Made by a program: the position numbers and the translations under genes. The notes beneath the pieces were generated by a model. The model had not been told where the DNA came from, did no database searches, and worked only from the letters and a program-made list of their open reading frames with translations. A stretch of 64,000 bases of DNA from a bacterium. Its GTDB lineage: Bacteria > Myxococcota_A > UBA9160 > UBA4427. Shown here piece after piece: positions 51,974-61,705 of this stretch. Every line of letters begins with the position of its first letter. Within the stretch, counting starts at the first letter, position 1. The stretch lies in assembly GCA_024742285.1 (NCBI GenBank), contig JANSYR010000020.1, positions 42,945 through 106,944 on the forward strand, given 5' to 3'.

Positions 51974-52804
51974 ATGGACATCACGCCCTACCTCGACCGG
52001 GTCGGCGTCTCCGGGCCGCTCCGGACCGACGAGGACACCCTCATCCGGCTCCACGAGGCGCACCTCCGGACCTTCCCGTACGAGAACCTCGACATCCAGC
52101 TGGGCCAGCGAAAGTCCATGGATCCGGAGCGCTGGCAGCGGCGCCTCGTGGACGAGCACCGCGGCGGCTGGTGCTACGAGATGAACGGGCTCTTCTCGTG
52201 CGTGCTCCGGGAGATCGGCTTCCGGGTCGACCGACTCGGCGGCGGCGTCTACCGCGATCGCCTCGGCGACGAATCCGTGGGCAATCACATGGTCCTGCTC
52301 GTCGATCTCGAACGACCGATGATCGCGGACGTCGGCCTCGGCGACGGCCCCTTCCACCCGTTCCCGCTCGAAGCGAGGCGTTGGTCCGAGGGCGCGTTCG
52401 CGTTCGGTCTGGAGCGGGCCGACGGGAGCTGGTGGCGCTTCCACAACCACGAGCATGGCCTGGCGAAGAACTTCGACTTCCAGGAGAAGCCCTGGGCTCT
52501 CGAAGACTACGCGCCGACCAGCGCGCAGCTCCAGGACGGAGAGGAGTCGGTCTTTCGGGCCCTCGCCATGACGTTCCGCCGCGACCCGGAGCGCATCCGC
52601 GGGCTCCGCGACCTGACGGCCATCGTGATCGAGAACGGCACGCTGGCCGAACGACGGATCGAGACCCTCGAAGACTACGCCGCCACGCTGACGCCCCTCA
52701 TCGACTTCGAGCTCGGGGACGACCTGCCGCGGCTGTACACCCAGGTGCGTCACCGCGTAGCGGAGCGGAAGAGGCTCGAAGAGGCGCTCGCGAGCGACGC
52801 CTGA
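51974..52804 (+). CDS. nat: Arylamine N-acetyltransferase
   Basis: The 276-aa protein has the NAT catalytic triad: Cys67 in EHRGGWCYEMNGLF, His105 in SVGNHMVLLVD and Asp119 in MIADVGLGDGPFHPF. NATs move acetyl or other acyl groups from CoA to arylamines or hydrazines. In mycobacteria nat lies inside the hsa steroid operon; here it lies about 22 kb from it. ATG 51974 begins the family-typical MDITPYLDRV. Divergent from rpsF. Confidence 0.9.
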   Translation: MDITPYLDRVGVSGPLRTDEDTLIRLHEAHLRTFPYENLDIQLGQRKSMDPERWQRRLVDEHRGGWCYEMNGLFSCVLREIGFRVDRLGGGVYRDRLGDESVGNHMVLLVDLERPMIADVGLGDGPFHPFPLEARRWSEGAFAFGLERADGSWWRFHNHEHGLAKNFDFQEKPWALEDYAPTSAQLQDGEESVFRALAMTFRRDPERIRGLRDLTAIVIENGTLAERRIETLEDYAATLTPLIDFELGDDLPRLYTQVRHRVAERKRLEEALASDA

Positions 52805-52940
52805 AGTCTCCGCTCGGCTTCGCCACCGTGACCGTGCCGTCGACGGTTCGGGATGCGGCCACGACGGAGTCGACGTCCGGGCCACGCGCCCGCGCCGCGG
52901 GTCCGAGGCGCTGCACGCGCTCCCGCCGAGCCCCGCGTCC

Positions 52941-53519
52941 TCAGCCCTCGAGCAGCAACGCGTGGACCCGCAGGTCCTCGGTCAGCTCCGGATGGAACGT
53001 GCAGGCGAAGCGGTTGCCCTGTCGCACCAACACGGGCGCCCCGTCGACGCGCGCGAGCACTTCGACGCCCTCCCCCGGCGCGTGCAGCAGGGGCGCGCGG
53101 ATGAAGACGCACTCCATGTCCGCGAAGTCGCCGGCCGGGTCGGGGTCGGCGGGCGCCACGAAGGAATCGGCCTGCGTGCCGTAGGCGTTCCGCTCGGCCT
53201 CGACGTCGACGAGCCCGAGGGTCGGCACCGGATGATTCCGGGACTCGCGCGAGAGCAGGATCGCCCCCGCACACGTGCCCAGGACCGCCCCGCCCGCCTC
53301 GGCGAACTCCTGGATCGGCTTGACCAGCTCGTGTCGGACGAGTCCCTTCGAGATCGTCGTGCTCTCACCGCCGGGCAGGATCAGCCCCGCGAGCCCCGCG
53401 AGGTGCTTCGGGGCGAGGACACGCCGTCCTTCCGCGCCGAGGCGCTCCAGGGCCGCGAGGTGTTTCTCGATGTCGCCCTGGATGCCCAGGACGCCGACGA
53501 TCGGAGGGGAAGCGGACAC
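52941..53519 (-). CDS. pdxT: Pyridoxal 5'-phosphate synthase glutaminase subunit
   Basis: PdxT supplies ammonia to PdxS. The 192-aa glutamine amidotransferase shows VGVLGIQGDIEKHLAALERL, LILPGGESTTISKGL, the nucleophile Cys83 in LGTCAGAILLS and a final TFHPELTEDLRVH with the catalytic His-Glu. GTG 53519 has GGAG 6 nt upstream. It is 59 bp downstream of pdxS. The two make the DXP-independent vitamin B6 route. Confidence 0.92.
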   Translation of the reverse strand: MSASPPIVGVLGIQGDIEKHLAALERLGAEGRRVLAPKHLAGLAGLILPGGESTTISKGLVRHELVKPIQEFAEAGGAVLGTCAGAILLSRESRNHPVPTLGLVDVEAERNAYGTQADSFVAPADPDPAGDFADMECVFIRAPLLHAPGEGVEVLARVDGAPVLVRQGNRFACTFHPELTEDLRVHALLLEG

Positions 53520-53578
53520 GTCGATCTCCAGACCGGTGACGCCGCCGACCCGGAGGTCCCGGGTCGGCGGCGCCGCGA

Positions 53579-54502
53579 CTACCAGCCGCGGTTCGCGAGG
53601 CGCTCGCTCTCCGCGAGGGTCTCCATCTCGAGCCCCTCCATCGCGCTGCCGAGACCGCGCGACGCGTTCAGCACCTCTTCCGGGTCGTCCCAATGGGTGC
53701 AGGCATGCACGACGGCCCGAGCGCGCTTCTCCGGATCCGCGCTCTTGAAGATGCCCGAGCCGACGAAGACGGCTTCGGCGCCGAGCTGGCGACAGAGGGC
53801 CGCGTCCGCCGGCGTGGCGACGCCACCGGCCGCGAAGTTCGGGACCGGGAGCTTGCCGTGCTCGTGCACGTACTGGACGAGCGCGTGCGGCGCGCCCATG
53901 TCGCGCGCAGTCGACATCAGCTCTTCTTCCGGGAGCGCCTGGACGGCGCGGATCTCGCCGCAGACCGTGCGCAGGTGGCGCACCGCTTCGACGATGTTGC
54001 CGCTGCCGGCCTCCCCCTTCGTGCGGATCATCGCCGCGCCCTCGCCCACGCGCCGCAGCGCCTCGCCGAGGTTCCGTGCGCCGCAGACGAAGGGCACGCG
54101 GTAGTCGTGCTTCGCGATGTGGTGCTCGTCGTCGGCGGGGGTGAGGACCTCGCTCTCGTCGATGAAGTCGACGCCCATGGCTTCGAGGACTCGCGCCTCG
54201 GAGATGTGACCGATCCGGACCTTCGCCATCACGGGGATCGAGACGCACTTCTGGATGCCCTCGATCATCTCGATGGCGCTCATCCGCGCGACGCCGCCGT
54301 CCTTGCGGATGTCGGAGGGGACGCGCTCGAGCGCCATCACGGCGCAGGCGCCCGCTTCCTCGGCGATCTTCGCCTGCTCCGGGTCGACGACGTCCATGAT
54401 CACGCCGTTCTTCATCATCTCGGCGAGGCCGACCTTCAACTCGAAGGCATCCGCCCCTCGGCGCAGCGCGCCGTTGCCATTGGCTCCATTGTGTTCGGAC
54501 AT
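53579..54502 (-). CDS. pdxS: Pyridoxal 5'-phosphate synthase lyase subunit
   Basis: PdxS makes PLP from ribose 5-phosphate, glyceraldehyde 3-phosphate and ammonia. The 307-aa product has [40 protein letters not shown], the PLP-forming Lys in [39 protein letters not shown] and [22 protein letters not shown] 54502 follows AAGGAG at good spacing. A PdxR-type regulator lies 31 bp upstream in the same direction. Confidence 0.95.
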   Translation of the reverse strand: MSEHNGANGNGALRRGADAFELKVGLAEMMKNGVIMDVVDPEQAKIAEEAGACAVMALERVPSDIRKDGGVARMSAIEMIEGIQKCVSIPVMAKVRIGHISEARVLEAMGVDFIDESEVLTPADDEHHIAKHDYRVPFVCGARNLGEALRRVGEGAAMIRTKGEAGSGNIVEAVRHLRTVCGEIRAVQALPEEELMSTARDMGAPHALVQYVHEHGKLPVPNFAAGGVATPADAALCRQLGAEAVFVGSGIFKSADPEKRARAVVHACTHWDDPEEVLNASRGLGSAMEGLEMETLAESERLANRGW

Positions 54503-54533
54503 GGGGTTCTCCTTGAAAGAACTGGGTGAGTGG

Positions 54534-56093
54534 TCAGAGGTGGTTGCCGGGTCGTCGTCCCGCCGATCGGCGGGCATCCCGGGATCGCTCCACGACTTCG
54601 CCCAGGGCCGCGACACCCCGCGCGATCTCGTCTTCGTTGGCGGCCGCGACGGTCAGCCGAAGCGCGCTCGACGGCCGCGCATCGGGCATGAAGAGCGTGC
54701 CCGGCGAGAAGAGCACACCCGCCCGCGCCGCTTCGGGCAGCAGGTCACGCGTGTCGATCCCGTCCGGCAGCTCGACCCAGAGCTGGTAGCCGCCATCGGG
54801 GGTCGTCCATCGCGTACCCGCCGGCATCGACTTCGACAACGCTTCTTCGAGCGCCGCATGTCGCGCACGCAGCACCTTGCGAATCCTCGCAAGATGCCGG
54901 TCGTAGCCACCGGATCGCACGAAGCGGGAGAGCCCCGCCTGGAGCAGCATCGCGTCGGAGAGATCCGTCGCGTGCTTGAGCGCGACGAGCCCTTCCAGGA
55001 CGCGCCCCCGCGCCGAGAGCGAACCGACGCGCACGCCGGGGAAGAGCGACTTCGAGAACGAGAAGAGCAGGACGACGAGCCCCGCCTCGTCGAGGGCGGC
55101 GAGCGGCGGGATCTCTTCACCGCGGAAGCGCAGGTCGAGCTCGAACCCGTCTTCGATCACCGGAACGCCGTGCCGCTCCGCGATCTCGAGGATCTGCTTG
55201 CGGCGCGCGAGGCTGGTCGTGGTCCCGAGCGGATTGTGGAAGCTCGGGATCGTGTAGAAGGCCTTCACCTCGGGCTTCGCGAGCACCCGGTCGAGGGACT
55301 CGGGCTCGGCGCCCTCTTCGTCCATCGCGACCGGCGCCGCGGTCAGCCCGAGCCCCGCGAAGGACGAGAGCACGTTCGCGTAGGTCGGCACCTCGACGGC
55401 GACCTGATCTCCGGGCTGCGTGAAGAGCCGCAGCGCGAGCGAGATGCCCTGACTCGCCCCGTGACAGAGCACGTGCTCCTCGGCGGCGTGGCGGATGCCG
55501 AAGAGACCGAAGCGTTCGGACATCGCCCGACGCAGCTCGACGTCCCCCTCCGGCGAGGCGTAGGAGAACAGCTCGGCCCCCTCTTCGCGGAGCGCCGCGT
55601 CGACGCACGCACGGAACTCGTCGATCGGATAGAAGCGCGGGTCGGGGATCAGGCGGTGGAGGGCGACCGTGTCCCCGTCCGGCGCGAAGCGCGGGCGCAG
55701 ATTCTCGAGCGTGATCAGCCGCTCGACCTGCGGCGACAGCGCGAGCTCGATCTCCCGATCCGCGCGCTCGTGCGAGACCGCGCCCCCCGAGCCCCCGGAG
55801 GCGCCGTTGCGCGCGGCCTCGGCCCAGGAGACCAGCGTCGAGCGCACGAAGGTGCCGGCGCCGACGCGCGCCTCGACCCACCCCTCCTCGGCGAGGGATT
55901 CGTAGGCGAGGGCGACCGTGTCCCGATGGACACCGAGCTCGCCGGCGAGGGTCCGGATGGCCGGGAGCCGCTCGCCGGGCTCCCGGCCGCCGGACTCGAT
56001 CGACTGCCGGAGCTGCCGCGCGATCTGCTGGTACGCGGGCTCCGGACTCGCTTCGTCGATCGCGAGATGGGTCTGTGCGCTGGGGGACGCCAT
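54534..56093 (-). CDS. MocR/PdxR-type regulator (GntR HTH fused to aminotransferase fold)
   Basis: The 519-aa protein has a GntR winged helix ([40 protein letters not shown]), a linker, and a type I aminotransferase domain with the PLP-Lys region [20 protein letters not shown]. MocR proteins sense PLP or related compounds; PdxR members control pdxST. It sits directly before pdxS on the same strand, whereas pdxR is often divergent. A three-copy TTGTCCGG motif precedes it. So I expect PLP-dependent control of itself and of pdxST, by inference. Confidence 0.85.
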   Translation of the reverse strand: MASPSAQTHLAIDEASPEPAYQQIARQLRQSIESGGREPGERLPAIRTLAGELGVHRDTVALAYESLAEEGWVEARVGAGTFVRSTLVSWAEAARNGASGGSGGAVSHERADREIELALSPQVERLITLENLRPRFAPDGDTVALHRLIPDPRFYPIDEFRACVDAALREEGAELFSYASPEGDVELRRAMSERFGLFGIRHAAEEHVLCHGASQGISLALRLFTQPGDQVAVEVPTYANVLSSFAGLGLTAAPVAMDEEGAEPESLDRVLAKPEVKAFYTIPSFHNPLGTTTSLARRKQILEIAERHGVPVIEDGFELDLRFRGEEIPPLAALDEAGLVVLLFSFSKSLFPGVRVGSLSARGRVLEGLVALKHATDLSDAMLLQAGLSRFVRSGGYDRHLARIRKVLRARHAALEEALSKSMPAGTRWTTPDGGYQLWVELPDGIDTRDLLPEAARAGVLFSPGTLFMPDARPSSALRLTVAAANEDEIARGVAALGEVVERSRDARRSAGRRPGNHL

Positions 56094-56111
56094 GAAGGCG
56101 GACAGTATCAG

Positions 56112-56172
56112 CCGGACAAAGACCCGACAATCCCAATTGTCCGGATAAAACGGATCGAATGGATCCGGACAA
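56112..56172. promoter_or_regulatory. Three-copy CCGGACAA/TTGTCCGG operator upstream of the PdxR-like gene
   Basis: The octamer CCGGACAA occurs at 56112-56119 (plus), 56137-56144 (minus, as TTGTCCGG) and 56165-56172 (plus), in the 80 bp between pth and the regulator gene. Copies two and three form a perfect 10-bp inverted repeat (56137-56146 with 56163-56172). Centres are about 25 and 28 bp apart, roughly 2.5 helical turns. MocR regulators often bind mixed direct and inverted repeats. Confidence 0.65.
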
Positions 56173-56173
56173 T

Positions 56174-56869
56174 CTACGATCGGGCGTTGAATGTTCCCAT
56201 GGCGGGCTCGAATCCGTCCGCCGCAATCCCCTCGATCGCGTCGGCGGCCCGCTCGATCGCCTCCTCGAGGACGGCCTCCTCCTCGCCGGGGAACGGCGAG
56301 AGCACGTAATCGACCACGGCCTGTCCGCCCTGCCCCGGATGCCCGACGCCGAATCGCAGCCGCCGAATCGCCCGGGTCTCGAGGACCGTCTGGATGTCCC
56401 CCATGCCGCGATGGCCCCCGGCGCCGCCGGACGGCCGCAGCCTGATCCGTCCCGTCGGCAGATCCAGGTCGTCATAGACGACGACGAGGTCACGCGAGGG
56501 GTCGAGCGCCGACCACCGTTCGAGCGCCGCCGCCACGCTCCGACCGGAGCGGTTCATATAGGTCTGGGGTGCGAGAAGGAGCGCAGGCGCGCCCCCGAGC
56601 GTCACCCTCGCGACGCGGGCCTCGAGCGCCGTGTCGTCGGACCAATCGGCCGACTGGCGCACCGCCAGTCGCTCGAGCACGAGGAAGCCGGCGTTGTGAC
56701 GCGTGTGGGCGTACTCGGGCCCGGGATTGCCGAGACCGACGATCAGCCACGCGGGCCGGGCCGCGACATGGGCTGCGTCGCGGTCGACCGCCTGCTCGGA
56801 TCCGGACGCCCGCGAACCCGAGAACGCGCGCAGGAGCCCCCGAACGAAGTCACGCCACCCGCCGCTCAA
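56174..56869 (-). CDS. pth: Peptidyl-tRNA hydrolase
   Basis: Pth frees tRNA from peptidyl-tRNA. The core starts at AWLIVGLGNPGPEYAHTRHN (catalytic His in TRHNAGF) and continues with LLLAPQTYMNRSGRSVAAAL, VYDDLDLPTGRIRLRPSGGA and GGHRGMGDIQTVL. The best start is TTG 56869, with AGGAGG 5 nt upstream. This gives 231 aa, with about 38 extra residues before the core. It belongs to the rplY-pth neighbourhood, here split by an MFS gene on the other strand. Confidence 0.92.
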   Translation of the reverse strand: MSGGWRDFVRGLLRAFSGSRASGSEQAVDRDAAHVAARPAWLIVGLGNPGPEYAHTRHNAGFLVLERLAVRQSADWSDDTALEARVARVTLGGAPALLLAPQTYMNRSGRSVAAALERWSALDPSRDLVVVYDDLDLPTGRIRLRPSGGAGGHRGMGDIQTVLETRAIRRLRFGVGHPGQGGQAVVDYVLSPFPGEEEAVLEEAIERAADAIEGIAADGFEPAMGTFNARS

Positions 56870-57114
56870 CGCTTCCTCCTGCCGGCACGGCCATCGCACA
56901 GGCCGATGTGTCGACGACGCACCCGGACCGTCCACGCTGGACGCCTCCGCCCGGGCGCACGCCACGCGGGAGCGTATCGGATCCGACTGGAGTAGCGTCC
57001 GCGGCCCGACGGAACGCCTCGTGGTCTTCGACGCGATCTACGCGAGCGGGCGAGCCGACGAACGGAGCGAGCGCGCCCGCCGGCGTTCCCTGCCAGGCGA
57101 CGGCCTTCGACGAC

Positions 57115-58383
57115 ATGACCCGCTTGATCGCGCCGATTCTCGCGCTGCTGGCGAGTACCTCACTGCTGCTGATGGGCAACGGCCTGCAGGGCACGCTGCT
57201 CCCGGTTCGAGGCGCCCTCGAGGGCTTCTCGCCGACGTCGCTGGGCGTTCTGGGCTCCGCCTACTTCCTGGGATTCGCCGGCGGCTGCTTCGCCGGACCA
57301 CGCATCGTCGAGCGGGCAGGACACATCCGCGCCTTCGCCGCCGTCGTCGCGATCGCCTCGACCACCGTGCTTGCGCACGCGATCGTGACCGAACCAGCGG
57401 TGTGGTGGGTCCTGCGCGTCATCACCGGCATCTGCTTCGCCACGCTCTTCATGATCATCGAGAGCTGGCTGAACGAGAAGTCGAGCAACGAAGAGCGCGG
57501 GCTCGTCTTCTCGATCTACACGATCATCCAGCTCTCCGTGATCACGATCGGTCAGATGCTGCTGGTGCTCGACGAGCCGTCCCGGTTCCCGCTCTTCGCA
57601 GCGGCGTCGATCCTGATCTCTCTCTCGGCCGTTCCGCTCGCGCTCACCCGTGCCGACGCACCCGGTCCGATCGAATCGGCACGCATCGATTTCGCTCACC
57701 TCTACCGGACCTCGCCGATCGGTGTCGCAGGCTGTCTCGTGGTCGGTCTGACGAATGGCTCGTTCTGGTCCCTCTCGCCGCTCTTCGTCCAGTCGGGCGG
57801 CGGCAAGGAGACGCAGGTCGCGCTCTTCATGAGCGCGGCGGTGGTCGGCGGCGCGATCGGGCAGTGGCCGCTCGGGACCCTCTCCGACCGGATCGACCGC
57901 CGACGCGTGATCCAGGCCGCCGGACTCGGGGCGGCGGCCTTTGGACTCGCCCTGTCGGGGCTCGCCCAGGCCGCGGCGACTCCGTGGCCATGGATCGCGG
58001 CGGCGGGGTACGGCGTCTTCGCCTTCCCCCTCTACGCGATCTCGGTCGCCCACACGAACGACTTCGTGGAGCCCGCCCGGTACGTGGAAGCCGCCAGCGG
58101 GTTGCTTCTCGTCTTCGCGACGGGGGCCGTCGTCGGCCCGCTCGTCGCCTCCACGTTGATGCACGCCTGGGGCGCGAGTGCCCTGTTCGCTCTCACCGCG
58201 GCGATCCACGGAGCGCTGGTCCTCTACGTGATCGTGCGCATGCCGCTCCGCGCGCGGCCCGCCGAAGCGGACCGCATCGCCTTCACCGACGCCCTGCTCG
58301 TGAGCACGACGACGTCGAGCGTCGACCCGCTCGTCCCCGAGGTCGAGGAAGAGCACCGGGAACGACCGGTTCCGAGAGACTGA
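57115..58383 (+). CDS. Major facilitator superfamily transporter (YcaD-like)
   Basis: The 422-aa protein has about 12 hydrophobic segments with the MFS loop motif around GSAYFLGFAGGCFAGPRIVE and a second GQWPLGTLSDRIDRRRVIQA. The segment MIIESWLNEKSSNEERGLVF is characteristic of the YcaD-like group, whose substrates are unknown. The C-terminus ends in an acidic tail (PEVEEEHRERPVPRD). It lies on the plus strand between pth and rplY, interrupting an otherwise minus-strand housekeeping block. ATG 57115. Confidence 0.82.
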   Translation: MTRLIAPILALLASTSLLLMGNGLQGTLLPVRGALEGFSPTSLGVLGSAYFLGFAGGCFAGPRIVERAGHIRAFAAVVAIASTTVLAHAIVTEPAVWWVLRVITGICFATLFMIIESWLNEKSSNEERGLVFSIYTIIQLSVITIGQMLLVLDEPSRFPLFAAASILISLSAVPLALTRADAPGPIESARIDFAHLYRTSPIGVAGCLVVGLTNGSFWSLSPLFVQSGGGKETQVALFMSAAVVGGAIGQWPLGTLSDRIDRRRVIQAAGLGAAAFGLALSGLAQAAATPWPWIAAAGYGVFAFPLYAISVAHTNDFVEPARYVEAASGLLLVFATGAVVGPLVASTLMHAWGASALFALTAAIHGALVLYVIVRMPLRARPAEADRIAFTDALLVSTTTSSVDPLVPEVEEEHRERPVPRD

Positions 58384-58484
58384 ATCGCGCGACCCGTCGG
58401 GGACGCGTCGAATCGCCGTGCCGCCCGAGCGAACCCGGGCGACCGCCGATCCGTCGTCGCTGCCGACGTGGCTGCCGCCGCCGA

Positions 58485-59156
58485 TCAGTCGTCGCTGCCG
58501 CCGTCGCCGTCGCCGTCGTCCGCCGGTGCGTCGTCGCCGCCGGCCTCGGCCGCCTCTTCGCCGCCTTCCTCGTCCTCGTTGGCCGAATCGCGGAGACCGC
58601 GCGGAATGAGGACGGTCGCCACGGTCAGCTCGCCTTCCGTCGCCATGTCGATCCCGTCGGCGACGCCGAGGTCGCGCACGTGGAGCGAGTCACCGAGCTC
58701 CATGCCCGACACGTCCGCCTCGACGTCGTCCGGAATCGCGTTCGGCAGGCACATGAGGGTGACCTCGCGCATCTGCTGGTCGAGCACGCCACCGAGGACG
58801 ACGCCCGCCGGGGTGCCGGTGAGGTGGATCGGGACCGAGACCTCGATCTTCGTCGTGAGGTCGACCTCGTAGAAGTCGACGTGGACCAGCTTGCCGCGCA
58901 CGGCCTCGCGCTGGAGCTCCTTCGCGATCACCGTCTTGCCGCCGGCGTCGGATCCCTCCAGATCGATCAGCGTGTTCACGCCGGCGTGGCTCGTCTCGAT
59001 CAGCCGCTCGAAGCCCGCCGAGTCGATCTGGATCGCGGTCGCCTCACGGCCCCCGCCATAGACCACCGCCGGCACCAAGCCCCTTCGTCGCAGCTCGCGC
59101 GCCGCGCCCTTGCCGCGCGTCTCCCGCGCCTCGACAGCGAAACTCACATCACCCAT
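58485..59156 (-). CDS. rplY: 50S ribosomal protein L25/CTC type with acidic tail
   Basis: The 223-aa protein has the L25 domain (VEARETRGKGAARELRRRGL, VPAVVYGGGREATAIQI) and the TL5/CTC C-terminal domain (VPIHLTGTPAGVVLGGVLDQ). It ends in an acidic Asp/Glu/Gly/Ala tail of about 35 residues (GEEAAEAGGDDAPADDGDGD). ATG 59156 follows GAGGAG. It binds 5S rRNA. The order prs-rplY-pth is common in bacteria. Confidence 0.92.
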   Translation of the reverse strand: MGDVSFAVEARETRGKGAARELRRRGLVPAVVYGGGREATAIQIDSAGFERLIETSHAGVNTLIDLEGSDAGGKTVIAKELQREAVRGKLVHVDFYEVDLTTKIEVSVPIHLTGTPAGVVLGGVLDQQMREVTLMCLPNAIPDDVEADVSGMELGDSLHVRDLGVADGIDMATEGELTVATVLIPRGLRDSANEDEEGGEEAAEAGGDDAPADDGDGDGGSDD

Positions 59157-59285
59157 GTCGTTCTCCTCGTCGGTCCGGCCATCCTCGGAACAAGAGCCGA
59201 GGATGTCGTCGAGACCGACCTCTCGGTCGTCCCTGTGAAGCGCAACCGACCACCTGCGTCGGCGCACCGTTCTGGGATGGAAGGT

Positions 59286-60221
59286 CTAGAAGAGGGAGCT
59301 GACGCTCTCCTCGTTGTTGATCCGTCGAATCGCCTCGCCGATCGGAGCGGCGACCGAGACGACGTGAAGCTTGCCCATGTCCACCGCGTCGGGGCGGAGC
59401 GGGATGGTGTCGGTGACGATCACCTGGTCGAGCGGCGATTCGGCGATCCGCTTGAGCGCGGGGCCGGAGAGCACCGGGTGCGTGATCGCGGCGTGAACCG
59501 CGGTCGCGCCCTCGTCGATCAGGCTGCGAGCCGCTTCGCAGAGCGTGCCGGCGGTGTCGACCATGTCGTCCACGATGATGCAGGTCTGGCCCTGCACGTT
59601 GCCGATGATGTTCATGACCTCGGCGACGTTCGCGACCTCGCGGCGCTTGTCGATGATCGCCAGATTGGCGCCGAGCCGCTTCGCGTAGGCCCGGGCGCGC
59701 TCGGTGCCGCCGGCGTCCGGCGACACGACCGTCACGTTCGAACCGATGCGGCGCTCGATCGCGTCGAGCATGAGGCGAGTCGAGTAGAGGTTGTCGACCG
59801 GAATGTTGAAGAAACCCTGGATCTGGCCGGAGTGGAGGTCCATGCAGAGCAGGCGATCCGCGCCGGCGGTCTGGATCAGATCCGCGCAGAGCTTCGCCGT
59901 GATCGGCACGCGGGGCCGGACCTTACGGTCCTGGCGGGCGTAGCCGTAGTAGGGGATGACCGCGGTGATGCGGCGGGCCGACGCGCGCTTCAGCGCGTCG
60001 ATCATGATGAGCATCTCCATCAGGTGGGTGTTCTGCGGCGCGCAGGTCGACTGCAGCGTGAAGCAGTCGAGTCCGCGCACGTTCTCGCCGATCTCGATCG
60101 CGCACTCGCCATCGCTGAACGTCCCGACCTCGGCGCGTCCGAGCTCGATGTCGAGATACGCCGCCACCGAACGGGCGAGCGCGACGTTCGCGTTCCCACT
60201 GAACAGCTTGAGATCCTGCAT
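59286..60221 (-). CDS. prs: Ribose-phosphate pyrophosphokinase
   Basis: Prs makes PRPP from ribose 5-phosphate and ATP. The 311-aa product begins [20 protein letters not shown] and shows [59 protein letters not shown] and the PRPP loop [23 protein letters not shown] 60221 gives the family-typical N-terminus; ATG 60251 would add ten residues and has no clear Shine-Dalgarno. It lies 129 bp before rplY and follows tRNA-Gln. Confidence 0.95.
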   Translation of the reverse strand: MQDLKLFSGNANVALARSVAAYLDIELGRAEVGTFSDGECAIEIGENVRGLDCFTLQSTCAPQNTHLMEMLIMIDALKRASARRITAVIPYYGYARQDRKVRPRVPITAKLCADLIQTAGADRLLCMDLHSGQIQGFFNIPVDNLYSTRLMLDAIERRIGSNVTVVSPDAGGTERARAYAKRLGANLAIIDKRREVANVAEVMNIIGNVQGQTCIIVDDMVDTAGTLCEAARSLIDEGATAVHAAITHPVLSGPALKRIAESPLDQVIVTDTIPLRPDAVDMGKLHVVSVAAPIGEAIRRINNEESVSSLF

Positions 60222-60361
60222 GCGTCTCGCCTTCTGGGTGGTGTTGCCCATTGCTTGGTCGGTCAGAGAGTCGTGGTGGGCCAGCGGCCGGTCACGGTCG
60301 GCGCCGCATCGCGGCTCAGTTGCGTCTTAGGCGCCCAACCGTCCCTTTCACTTGGTCAGAG

Positions 60362-60436
<75 letters not shown>

Positions 60437-60456
60437 AGAAAACGTTTCGTATCCAG

Positions 60457-61431
60457 TCAGTTGCCCGAGACGACCCGCGTCACACAGAGCCAGGCGTCGT
60501 CTTCGTTCGACGTGTCTTTCGGATCGGAGGAAGGGCCCGGTCGCTTCAGTGCGGCCGCCGCTTCTTCGGCGTCGGTCGCGTTCTGGAAGACGCCGAAGAC
60601 CGTGCCCCCGCTCCCGGACATCCCGACGCCGATCGCGCCGGCCTCACGGAGACGGTCGAGCCATCGACCGATCGGGGGGCACAGGCGAATCGCGGCGGGT
60701 TCGAGATCGTTGACCAGCAGCTCCCCGAGGGCGTGTCTCCAAGCCCCCGTTTCGCCCGCCAGTCCCGAAATCGCCCGCATCGTAGAACCTGCCCCCGAAG
60801 CCGTCAACGAATCCTGCAGCACGTCGGCAACTCGGTAGACCTCCGCCGTTGCGACGGAAATCCCGGGATTGGCCAGGACGAGATCGAGGGCCGGAACCCC
60901 CGCCATGGGCTCGATCTGCTCCCCGATCCCGGTGACCAGCGCCGGCTCCGGCGCCAGGAAGTACGGCACGTCCGCCCCGAGTCCGAGCGCGACCTCGGCC
61001 AGATCGGCCGGAGCGCCCCCGATCAGCTCCGAGAGCGCGCTGAGCACCGTACCGGCGTCGCTCGACCCGCCGCCGAGCCCCGCACCGGCCGGGATCCACT
61101 TGCGCAGCCGGACCTCGACCCGGCCCGCGAGCCCGTAGACGTCCCGAAACCGATCGATCGCCCGCACGACCAGATTGTCCGGCCCGCCGGTCACGGCGGC
61201 GAGGTCGCGGGACAACCCGGCCTCCGGCGGCGATTCGACGTGGAGCCAGGTCTCCGTGGCCGCCTCTGCCCACCAGCGCAGCTCGATCTCGTCGGCGAGG
61301 CCGAGCGGCACGAAGAGGCTCTCGAGCAGGTGGTACCCGTCGTCGCGGAGCCCGGTGAGCCGCAGGCCGAGATTGACCTTGGCGGGGGCGCGGAGCGTGA
61401 GCTGGCGATCCGGATCGGCGCTCGGGCTCAC
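60457..61431 (-). CDS. ispE: 4-diphosphocytidyl-2-C-methyl-D-erythritol kinase
   Basis: IspE phosphorylates CDP-ME in the MEP isoprenoid pathway. The 324-aa GHMP kinase shows LRAPAKVNLGLRLTGLRDDG, WIPAGAGLGGGSSDAGTVLS, LGLGADVPYFLAPEPALVTG (catalytic Asp) and the late GVGMSGSGGTVFGVF. ATG 61431 overlaps the DUF1844 gene stop (ATGA). The C-terminal about 25 residues are an acidic, variable tail. Confidence 0.93.
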   Translation of the reverse strand: MSPSADPDRQLTLRAPAKVNLGLRLTGLRDDGYHLLESLFVPLGLADEIELRWWAEAATETWLHVESPPEAGLSRDLAAVTGGPDNLVVRAIDRFRDVYGLAGRVEVRLRKWIPAGAGLGGGSSDAGTVLSALSELIGGAPADLAEVALGLGADVPYFLAPEPALVTGIGEQIEPMAGVPALDLVLANPGISVATAEVYRVADVLQDSLTASGAGSTMRAISGLAGETGAWRHALGELLVNDLEPAAIRLCPPIGRWLDRLREAGAIGVGMSGSGGTVFGVFQNATDAEEAAAALKRPGPSSDPKDTSNEDDAWLCVTRVVSGN

Positions 61432-61700
61432 CGCTCCGTCTCGACGAAGCGCATCCGCAGCTCGTAGAGGAGCGAGTCGATCAGCTTCCGCTCCTCCTCG
61501 TCGAGGTTGCCCCGGGTCTTGTCCCGGATCATCTCGAGCGTGTCGATCGTCTGCTGGGCGACGAGCGGGTCCGCCTCGACCGTCTCGCCGGTCGCCGGGT
61601 CCGGCACCGCCCCGAGCTGATAGAGCGCCGTCGTCCCCAACGACAGCGCGAAGGTCGAGAAGTCGACCCGGGGCAGACCTGCGTCTTCCTGATCGGCCAT
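61428..61700 (-). CDS. DUF1844 protein
   Basis: The 90-aa protein matches DUF1844: VDFSTFALSLGTTALYQLGA, then QQTIDTLEMIRDKTRGNLDE and LLYELRMRFVE. The family is small, helical and common in Deltaproteobacteria-like and other genomes; its function is unknown. It lies directly before ispE with a 4-nt overlap and 5 bp after the CDP-alcohol phosphatidyltransferase gene, so these genes are cotranscribed. Confidence 0.85.
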   Translation of the reverse strand: MADQEDAGLPRVDFSTFALSLGTTALYQLGAVPDPATGETVEADPLVAQQTIDTLEMIRDKTRGNLDEEERKLIDSLLYELRMRFVETER

Positions 61701-61705
61701 GGTGT

